The notes under the pieces were generated by a model. The model was not told where the DNA came from, ran no database searches, and was given only the letters and a program-made list of their open reading frames with translations. The translations under genes and the position numbers were made by a program. Source: Candidatus Bathyarchaeota archaeon (GTDB taxonomy: Archaea; Thermoproteota; Bathyarchaeia; Bathyarchaeales; Bathyarchaeaceae). Taken from it: a stretch of 10,581 bases of DNA. Below, in pieces: positions 6,019-10,581 of the stretch (position 1 is its first letter; every line of letters starts with the position of its first letter). The stretch lies in contig QMYO01000034.1 of the NCBI GenBank assembly GCA_003662715.1, positions 1 to 10,581 on the forward strand, in the 5' to 3' direction.

Positions 6019-7158
6019 TTGAAAGTGCCAGCTCAATCTAAAGAGCAAATATTCCTTGAACTTTCTTCCCATTTCGGTCTACCTGGCTCAGAGCGCTTCG
6101 CGAAGATTTTGATGAAACTGCTCAACGAAGAGGAGGCGAAGATTCTGCTTCTTCTCCCAGGGACTGCCAAGGATATAGCAAGCAAGACTAAGATTTCAAA
6201 GGATAAGGCCGTTGAGATTCTTGAGGATTTGGATAGGAGAGGTTTCATCGTTCCTTCATCAGGAGAAGGAGAAGAAACCGAATATGCTCTCTGTGCAAAT
6301 GCCTACGACGGAATACTCTACTATATTGGATGGAAAAGGGTTCGCGGAGAGAAACTCAGCGATAGCGATATAGAAATTCTGAATCTTATGGAGGATTTTT
6401 CAATTAATGAGTTCCTCCCTGCCTACGCTGATGAAGCTGAAGCGAGGGTTCTCCCCGTGAATGAGGCTATTCCAACAGGAGTTGAAGTACTCCCATATGA
6501 GGAGGTCGCCAAAATTGTGGATAATGCTAAAGTGATAGCTGTCGCGCCTTGTCCATGTCGGACTATGAGATCTCTGGGACACGGAGAGAGGTGTCCGTAT
6601 CCTCTTTTAACATGTATGCAGTTCGACAGAGCTGCCGAGATCTTTATCAAGCGCGGCATAGGGAGAAAACTGACCAAAGAACAAGCGTTGAAGCTACTCA
6701 GAAAATTCCACGAGATCGGATTATTTTCGCAAATTGCACAAGCGGACCATGGTTTTGAGTTTATCTGCAATTGCTGTCCCGATTGCTGTGACTATATGAT
6801 CCTTTGGAAGTCCCTCGGTAAGGGTGGCCCATTTAAGAGCCGCTTTCAAGCTGTGGTTGATAAGAATCTGTGTATAGGTTGCGGCATCTGTGAGAAAAGG
6901 TGCCATTTCGGAGCACCTGAAGTGAAGGACGGGGTATCCCACATTGATCCTGCTAGGTGTATGGGGTGTGGTCTCTGTGTCATAACATGCCCAACGGAAG
7001 CCATAAAACTTGTTCCTGTTAGGGGAAAAGAGCATATACCGGAAAAAGCAGGATGGTCACTGATTCCTCCCCTACCATCTTACGATGAGTTAAAGAAGCA
7101 GATCGAAGCAGGTACTGTAGTTTGGGAAGAGGTGTCTGAGGGATCGGAGCAAAGCTAG
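6019..7158 (+). CDS. Multi-cysteine iron-sulfur protein with winged-helix N-terminus and 2x[4Fe-4S] ferredoxin domain
   Basis: A 379-residue soluble protein with three parts. Residues about 20-85 resemble a winged helix-turn-helix (AKDIASKTKISKDKAVEIL, then DLDRRGFIV as wing lead-in). Residues 178-257 hold nine cysteines: CPC (178, 180), C192, C199 and the cluster CNCCPDCC (250, 252, 253, 256, 257), enough for at least one more cluster. Residues 285-324 carry two ferredoxin-type motifs, CIGCGICEKRC (285-295, with His in place of the usual Pro) and CMGCGLCVITCP (314-325). Proteins with this CPCR / CNCC-x-CC centre plus a dicluster ferredoxin tail occur in many anaerobes as electron-transfer proteins of unproven partner. 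The predicted DNA-binding-like front end could instead mediate protein contact. It has its own promoter and is followed by T-rich DNA, so it is probably monocistronic. TTG 6019 or GTG 6025 is the start. Confidence 0.85.
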   Translation: MKVPAQSKEQIFLELSSHFGLPGSERFAKILMKLLNEEEAKILLLLPGTAKDIASKTKISKDKAVEILEDLDRRGFIVPSSGEGEETEYALCANAYDGILYYIGWKRVRGEKLSDSDIEILNLMEDFSINEFLPAYADEAEARVLPVNEAIPTGVEVLPYEEVAKIVDNAKVIAVAPCPCRTMRSLGHGERCPYPLLTCMQFDRAAEIFIKRGIGRKLTKEQALKLLRKFHEIGLFSQIAQADHGFEFICNCCPDCCDYMILWKSLGKGGPFKSRFQAVVDKNLCIGCGICEKRCHFGAPEVKDGVSHIDPARCMGCGLCVITCPTEAIKLVPVRGKEHIPEKAGWSLIPPLPSYDELKKQIEAGTVVWEEVSEGSEQS

Positions 7159-7204
7159 TGTGCGTAGCCACCACAGAAACCGAGTAGAAGATACGTCATC
7201 TTCC

Positions 7205-7258
7205 AATTTTTTTACTTTATTTGTGTATGACTGGAAAAAATTTTGTTTTAATTTTTTG
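7205..7258 (+). terminator. T-rich terminator after the Fe-S protein gene
   Basis: A run of seven T at 7207-7213 is followed by further T-rich DNA (ATTTTG, TTTTAATTTTTT) up to 7258, within 100 bases of the stop codon. T-runs in the non-template strand are the usual intrinsic terminators of archaea. Confidence 0.5.
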
Positions 7259-7329
7259 GGTATGTTTTCTGCTTTTTTGATGAGCGTGTGGGTTGAGTAT
7301 AAGCGTCTGTTGAAACTGTTCGATATCCT

Positions 7330-7624
7330 TGACTTTGCGCCTGTTAGCCTGCTTTTGCAGCCTCACCAGCGCGAAGCTCGGCAATCTCAGCTGGAGGCAT
7401 GTAGCTCCGAGGCAAAGCATCAAGCCTCACAAGCTCAGCGATAGCCTTGCTGTCAACCGATCGCTTTTAATCTTCGCCTCAGCAATATAACGCGTCTTCT
7501 TAAGATGGGAAACCAAAACTTGAAAGCCTTCCCTAACCAAAGCCCTATACAAAGGAGCTACGTAGGTTGAGGCTTCCAAACCAACCCTTTCAACGTTAAA
7601 AAGTTTCAGGAATCTGGAACATGC
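7330..7624 (-). pseudogene. IS110-family transposase remnant with two frameshifts
   Basis: Read on the minus strand from 7624, the frame gives FLKLFNVERVGLEASTYVAP, then a segment with KKTRYIAEAKIKSDR, which is the RuvC-like DEDD region of IS110-type transposases. One missing base near 7456-7459 shifts the frame. The next segment reads DSKAIAELVRLDALPRSYMP and PAEIAELR, the continuation of the same domain. A second shift near 7366-7374 leads into ALVRLQKQANRRK. The conserved Glu (GLEAS) and the two Asp of the SDR-x-D motif are present. The first Asp, the N-terminus and the whole C-terminal half are gone. About 95 of the usual 330-400 codons remain, and an in-frame stop lies just upstream at 7625-7627. 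No element ends or bridge-RNA-sized flanks can be assigned. The element is dead. Confidence 0.85.
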
Positions 7625-7659
7625 TCATAGGTCTGGGCTATATTTAGTATGTTGTCGTC

Positions 7660-8031
7660 CTAAGCCACTACTTTTATGCTCTTTATTGTGCACTCTCTTC
7701 CTCCAATAACTTCAACTACTCCTCCGCATCTGGGACAATGAAGCGTTGGAATTCGAATGTGATGGACTGGATCTTCTTCGTACATTATGTCTCCTTCGTA
7801 GCCGCAGCTGGGGCATTTGACAACTCCCCTCTTTTCTTCAATGAAAAGCTTTGAACCCTTAATTATGGTGTCCTCTGTCAGTAGGTTGTAGAAGAAGCGA
7901 ACCCGTAGGGGATTTAAGAATGTCAGTTTTCCTATGACCAGATTAACCTCTGCAACTTTCTTTGTATTGTATCTTTCAGCAACCAGGAGAATGCTTTTCA
8001 CGATTTGTTTTACTATGGAGAATTCATGCAT
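7660..8031 (-). CDS. hypA: Hydrogenase nickel-incorporation protein HypA
   Basis: A nickel metallochaperone that delivers Ni(II), with HypB, to NiFe hydrogenase precursors; cytoplasmic. The protein has 123 residues if started at ATG 8031. That start is required by the family, because the N-terminal Met-His-Glu (MHEFSIVKQI) is the nickel site. A frame open up to 8052 would bury it behind seven extra residues. The zinc domain is complete, CPSC (73-76) and CPRC (99-102), separated by 22 residues. The middle has the VNLVIGKLTFLNPLRVRFFY segment (29-48), the usual HypA beta/alpha core. GGGG at 8044-8047 is a Shine-Dalgarno candidate, 12 bases out, and lies in the 32-base gap after hypB. It is the second gene of a hypBA operon. 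No hydrogenase or other hyp genes are in the window, so the target nickel enzyme lies elsewhere. Confidence 0.93.
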   Translation of the reverse strand: MHEFSIVKQIVKSILLVAERYNTKKVAEVNLVIGKLTFLNPLRVRFFYNLLTEDTIIKGSKLFIEEKRGVVKCPSCGYEGDIMYEEDPVHHIRIPTLHCPRCGGVVEVIGGRECTIKSIKVVA

Positions 8032-8063
8032 TTCTGGATGGATCCCCATCAAGATTGGTGTAG

Positions 8064-8744
8064 TTATAGTCCCAGCGCATCGATTACTTCCTTGACGCCT
8101 TCTCCGGTTCTCCCGTTGGTTACTGCAACCTTTATGTTGGGATTTATCTCTTTGGCATCCGCCCGTAGTTTCTCAATGTCCACGCCCATAGCTTGGGCCA
8201 AGTCCTTTTTGTTTATAACCACTACGTCGGCGTTCATGAAAATGAAGGGGTGCTTGACAACCATGTATGGACCTTCTGTGACACTTATGACCACGATGCG
8301 TTTCTCGGAGCCCAGAGGGAAATCGGCTGGGCATATAAGGTTTCCAACGTTTTCGATGAACAAGAGATTGATATCTTCTAAGTTGATTTTTTGGAGAGCT
8401 TTTCTCACTAGGTTGGCATCCAGGTGGCATTCTTTTCCAGTATTGATTGGTACAGCTTCGACGCCGTGTCGTTCAATAAGCTCTGCATCTATGGTTGTGG
8501 TTAGATCACCTTTGAAGACAGCGATTCTGTATTTCTTCTTTAATGCTCGGACAAGTTTTTCAATTAGGGTGGTTTTTCCAGATCCGATGGAGCCCATAAC
8601 ATCGATTGCCATTACATTATGTTTCTTCAGAAGCTCTCTATTTTTCGCCGCGAGTTCTTCGTTGGCTCTCAAGAGGTCTTCTTCAAGCTCTATGTCGTAG
8701 ATTTCTCCTTCCTCAGCTTTGACGACCTCCTTTAAAGGGGACAA
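8064..8744 (-). CDS. hypB: Hydrogenase nickel-incorporation GTPase HypB
   Basis: A SIMIBI-class GTPase that drives nickel transfer to NiFe hydrogenase, working as a dimer with HypA in the cytoplasm. It has 226 residues. The P-loop GSIGSGKT is at 51-58, KGDLTTT at 78-84 holds the Asp contacting Mg/GTP, and ENVGNLICPADFPLG at 131-145 and NKKD at 178-181 give guanine specificity. The dimer-interface metal site is present: C107 and H108 (ECHLDA) and C138. The N-terminal CxxCGC nickel motif of the Escherichia coli protein and the His-rich stretch of some homologues are absent, which is common in archaea. The start is TTG 8744: acctcc at 8752-8757 reads GGAGGT on the minus strand 7 bases upstream, and no ATG occurs before residue 45. 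It is the first gene of the hypBA operon. Confidence 0.95.
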   Translation of the reverse strand: MSPLKEVVKAEEGEIYDIELEEDLLRANEELAAKNRELLKKHNVMAIDVMGSIGSGKTTLIEKLVRALKKKYRIAVFKGDLTTTIDAELIERHGVEAVPINTGKECHLDANLVRKALQKINLEDINLLFIENVGNLICPADFPLGSEKRIVVISVTEGPYMVVKHPFIFMNADVVVINKKDLAQAMGVDIEKLRADAKEINPNIKVAVTNGRTGEGVKEVIDALGL

Positions 8745-8870
8745 ATCTGATACCTCCTCCCAGACTTGCTGGAACTTCTACGTTTAGGATACTCTTGTGA
8801 GGCCTTCTTAGCGTAAATCGTATTTTACTGTCCCTCCAGCACACGCCTCAAGTGTAGTATGCTATGACTG

Positions 8871-8884
8871 TATAAAAGTTTTAC
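8871..8884 (-). promoter_or_regulatory. Candidate promoter of hypBA
   Basis: On the minus strand this reads GTAAAACTTTTATA, a BRE-like purine block plus a TATA element with the same AAAACTTTTATA core as the distal promoter of the tungsten oxidoreductase. Transcription near 8849 would leave a leader of about 105 bases to TTG 8744. I see no short reading frame with a ribosome site in that leader. Confidence 0.5.
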
Positions 8885-8901
8885 TAAGGTAAGAGTAAGA
8901 G

Positions 8902-9111
8902 TTATTCGCCTTTGACTAATTTTCTTAATAACCCGTAGATCCCCATAGGACTGAAGACTGTCGTAACAACCATCAGGAACCCATAGATGATTAGCCGAAA
9001 TTCGCCAATGAAACGCAGCACTTCGGACAAGGTTAACAGCACCGATGCAACTTTCGTAATATTCTCGAATGGCAAGGTCATATGTTGCGGAGCAAAGAAA
9101 ACGAGGGAGAT
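8902..9111 (-). pseudogene. C-terminal remnant of a LivM-type branched-chain amino acid ABC permease
   Basis: A 69-codon open frame ends at 8902 and is bounded upstream by TGA at 9112-9114. Its end, LSEVLRFIGEFRLIIYGFLM followed by VVTTVFSPMGIYGLL, matches the characteristic tail of LivM permeases: a leucine-rich helix, an E-x-R-LIIYG turn, a last membrane span and the P-x-G-I-x-G-L-L closing motif. Only the last two membrane segments survive out of about 300 residues, and no start codon with a ribosome site is visible. It ends about 20 bases before the hypB promoter. I call it a truncated gene left by a rearrangement. A very short expressed membrane peptide cannot be excluded. Confidence 0.65.
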
Positions 9112-9170
9112 TCATCAAGCCGTTGAAAAGCTTAAAGGTTAGCTGGAAGAGAAAAACATCATTAAGGCTA

Positions 9171-9296
9171 CTATTTAGTTAGGCTTTTTATTATTAGCAG
9201 TATTGCGTTGTATATTAGCTTGTCTGGGGTTGTTTTCAGCCTTTTGGTTGTCTCCTCCAGCTGCCTGTAGAACTTCCTTTCTATTTTTATCCTCAC
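9171..9296 (-). CDS. Small ribbon-helix-helix-like protein (possible antitoxin or regulator)
   Basis: A 41-residue frame from GTG 9296 (AAGGA lies 4 bases upstream) to TAG 9171. The protein reads as a beta-strand (VRIKIERKFY), helix (RQLEETTKRLK), turn TTPDKL, and second helix (IYNAILLIIKSL). That is the order and spacing of the CopG/VapB-type ribbon-helix-helix fold, including the T-x-D/E at the start of helix 2. The frame stays open to 9344 with no better start. It lies 100 bases downstream of the DUF3782-type gene on the same strand. Proteins this small are often antitoxins or autoregulators, but no toxin with a recognisable PIN or RelE signature is adjacent. Confidence 0.45.
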   Translation of the reverse strand: MRIKIERKFYRQLEETTKRLKTTPDKLIYNAILLIIKSLTK

Positions 9297-9395
9297 GAGA
9301 TCCTTGATGATAGGAACATGCCCTCCTACACACGGGTGAAGCTTCTAAACGTGATAGCCATCTTGGAAACAGTAAGGGATTAGCCTGGAGGTTCG

Positions 9396-9951
9396 CTAAA
9401 TTTTTGTGTATATTTCTATTTTTAGGTGTTTTGCGGCTTCTAGGGCTTTCTCCTCTGCGTACGGCGTCACCAGTAGCAGTTTTGAGGGTTTCCTGCCCTC
9501 CAGCTTCTCGTAGAGTTCAGCCTTCCTCTTGAATGTGTAGACGTCTGATGGCCTGACGTGGGATTTAACCTCCACCAGTATTGTTTTCTCGTCGCTTATT
9601 GCAACGTCAACGTCCACCTGGCTCGGGTAGCCGAAGACTACGCCTTCCCTGTCGAGTTTGGTCCAGCGCTCAACCTTGAAGCCGAACTCCTTCTCTACTA
9701 AGCCCCTTATGCTTTGCCTGAAGGCCTCTTCAGCCATTAAGCCCCACCTTGTCCCCAGAGCGGAAATGTGCCTCTCAACAAGCATAACGCCCCTGTTCAT
9801 GTCCTCCCTAAGCCTTACGAGTTCCTGCTCGTTCCTGTCCAGCCTGCGCAGTATCTCCTCTACCAAGCAAGCCAGCAACTACGTAGCGAAACTCCTTATC
9901 CTTCTCAAGTAGGGTTAGAAACTCATCCTTCAGGCTCAAGGCGTCAACCAA
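9396..9951 (-). pseudogene. DUF3782-type PD-(D/E)XK nuclease-fold protein, frameshifted near its start
   Basis: The main frame (9396 to about 9863) gives VEEILRRLDRNEQELVRLRE, a short coiled coil, then a nuclease-fold domain with the acidic pair in SQVDVDVAI (D89/D91 counted from TTG 9878) and ILVEVKSH (E103, K105): a D-x13-ExK arrangement typical of PD-(D/E)XK enzymes. A conserved AEEAFR glutamate comes before it. These match archaeal DUF3782 proteins, common in thermophiles and of unknown role. The family's N-terminus (EFLTLLEKDKEFRYVVAGLLG) is found in another frame at 9862-9951, starting at TTG 9951. The two parts join if two bases are restored, or one removed, near 9861-9867. So the gene is a recent pseudogene, an assembly indel, or is translated only from an internal start without the N-terminal 30 residues. 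Confidence 0.7.
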
Positions 9952-10016
9952 CTGAATAGTTAACGGGCCCCTATTAAAGAGTCCCGCGTGTGCGCTGAAA
10001 TTTTAAATTTGGAAGT

Positions 10017-10030
10017 AATTTATAATTTCG
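10017..10030 (-). promoter_or_regulatory. Candidate promoter of the DUF3782-type gene
   Basis: On the minus strand this reads CGAAATTATAAATT, a BRE (CGAAAT) and TATA box (TATAAATT at 10017-10024). Transcription near 9995 gives a leader of about 44 bases to TTG 9951. A second weaker box, TTTAATAG at 9971-9978, would give an almost leaderless transcript. Confidence 0.45.
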
Positions 10031-10107
10031 ATGTCGAACATTCCAGATGACGAAATTAATAATTCTCTTTTAATCAGAAAAGGTGGTGGTGCAGTGGTGT
10101 GGTGGCT

Positions 10108-10354
10108 TTAGACGTTAAGGTTTCTGGTGTGTTCTATGAGTATGTTTTTGGCGTATTCGCTTAGGTTTATCCCCCTTTGACTCGCAGTATCGCTTTAGCC
10201 TTTCGAAGTGGCTTTTCTCCTCCTTAGTGTCTGAGCTGAAAACTATCCTTATGACAAGTAGGCTGATGGTGCTCCCTTCTTCGTAGTTCGCGCGACAAAA
10301 TAATGCAGGAAAATCTAATGTGCTAGAAGCATTAAATTTCTTTTTAAAATCCAT
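10108..10354 (-). pseudogene. Small ribbon-helix-helix-like gene broken at a run of five G
   Basis: From ATG 10354 the minus-strand frame contains a strand-like LLVIRIVFSSDTKEEKSHF and helix FERLKRYCESKG. It then meets a run of five G (plus-strand CCCCC at 10171-10175). Dropping one G continues as GINLSEYAKNILIEHTRNL and ends at TAA 10108. Joined, the two halves give the strand-helix-turn-helix pattern of CopG-like ribbon-helix-helix proteins, with NLSEYAKNIL as helix 2. As written, the frame instead ends after a lysine/arginine-rich tail at 10115. No clear Shine-Dalgarno precedes ATG 10354 or TTG 10357, and the first 25-30 residues look unlike the family, so the true start may be internal. 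It is the second such small protein flanking the DUF3782-type gene. Confidence 0.5.
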
Positions 10355-10371
10355 CAAAGTCTAAGATTACT

Positions 10372-10386
10372 GAAGAAAGTTTTATG
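10372..10386 (+). promoter_or_regulatory. Candidate promoter at the right edge
   Basis: GAAGAAAGTTTTATGG at 10371-10386 resembles the BRE/TATA pairs seen before the oxidoreductase (AAAAGTTTATGG) and hypB (AAAACTTTTATA). Transcription would start near 10408, about 35 bases before the first start codon of the frame that leaves the window. Confidence 0.35.
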
Positions 10387-10441
10387 GTTGTAATACAGAT
10401 TTGCCAGTTGAAATTCTCATAGAATTTAGGAACCTAAACAG

Positions 10442-10581
10442 TTGGGAAACGCGATATTTTTTTCTTATTGGTTATGCGACGGTGAGTTGAAAGTTAAACG
10501 AAAAATTACGTGGAATAACGGTCAAGTTAACATAACTAATGTAGCAATTGTGAAGCAACCTAAGGTTGAGTGGTTGCAAGA
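10442..10581 (+). CDS. 5' end of an unidentified gene, cut by the window edge
   Basis: A frame open from TTG 10442 (or TTG 10487, which has GGTGAG directly before it) to the window end. About 46 codons are visible, ending in VNITNVAIVKQPKVEWLQ. There is no domain I recognise. A frame in another phase, starting TTG 10401 and reading EILIEFRNLNSWETRYFF, overlaps it and stops at 10487-10489. The two meet at a run of seven T (10457-10463), so they may be one gene with an indel. The translation is plausible for a small beta-rich protein, nothing more. Confidence 0.25.
   Translation, partial: MGNAIFFSYWLCDGELKVKRKITWNNGQVNITNVAIVKQPKVEWLQ

Noticed and set aside
8032..8052. An ATG at 8052 or 8049 as the start of HypA
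   Set aside because: It would add seven residues before the Met-His-Glu nickel site, which must be N-terminal in HypA.
8005..8700. A 231-codon plus-strand frame opposite hypB
   Set aside because: It is serine- and phenylalanine-rich antisense reading of a clear HypB gene, with no ribosome site and no family features.
9091..9170. A plus-strand coding-like stretch reading AKKTREIHQAVEKLKG, stop, LEEKNIIKATI, stop
   Set aside because: It looks like a decayed helical protein, but it is interrupted by a stop within 20 codons and has no start. It is too short to name.
9318..9383. A 21-codon plus-strand frame MPSYTRVKLLNVIAILETVRD
   Set aside because: It is helix-turn-helix-like in feel but very short, without a clear ribosome site, and it overlaps the upstream end of the small ribbon-helix-helix frame.
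1..10581. CRISPR arrays, rRNA, tRNA genes, prophage genes or an origin
   Set aside because: No regularly spaced repeats, no tRNA-like cloverleaf, no rRNA motifs, no phage structural proteins and no origin-type repeat clusters were found on reading both strands.

Overview
The window looks archaeal. Start sites carry BRE/TATA-type promoters about 25 bases upstream of the expected transcript start, Shine-Dalgarno sites are strong (GGAGGT, GAGGAG, AAGGGG), TTG starts are common, and there is a tungsten-type aldehyde:ferredoxin oxidoreductase plus a DUF3782-type PD-(D/E)XK protein. I infer an anaerobic, probably thermophilic TACK-lineage archaeon, perhaps a Bathyarchaeia-like one. The lineage is an inference, not something the sequence states.

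Layout. 1-1767: an AMP-forming acyl-CoA synthetase on the plus strand. 1837-3687: a tungsten aldehyde:ferredoxin oxidoreductase converging on it from the minus strand. 3933-5165 and 5216-5587: a minus-strand pair, a saccharopine-dehydrogenase-like oxidoreductase preceded by a small protein of dimeric alpha/beta-barrel type. 5588-6018: a 430-base divergent intergenic region with a G-free tract, a perfect inverted repeat and a GC-rich hairpin-prone block. 6019-7158: a plus-strand protein joining a winged-helix N-terminus, a nine-cysteine centre and two [4Fe-4S] ferredoxin clusters. 7330-7624: a broken IS110-type transposase. 7660-8744: hypBA, the nickel-insertion pair for NiFe enzymes. 8902-9111: the tail of a LivM-type ABC permease.

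9171-10354 is accessory DNA, all minus strand: a tiny ribbon-helix-helix-like protein, a frameshifted DUF3782 nuclease-fold gene, and a second small ribbon-helix-helix-like gene broken at a run of five G. A plus-strand frame of unknown function runs off the right edge.

How it fits together. The oxidoreductase and CoA ligase could act in sequence, aldehyde to acid with reduction of ferredoxin, then acid to acyl-CoA, as in amino-acid or aromatic fermentation. HypA/HypB imply a nickel enzyme elsewhere in the genome. From 7330 rightwards (apart from hypBA) most frames are truncated or shifted. This is either a gene graveyard beside mobile DNA or uncorrected indels, and read-level checking would decide.
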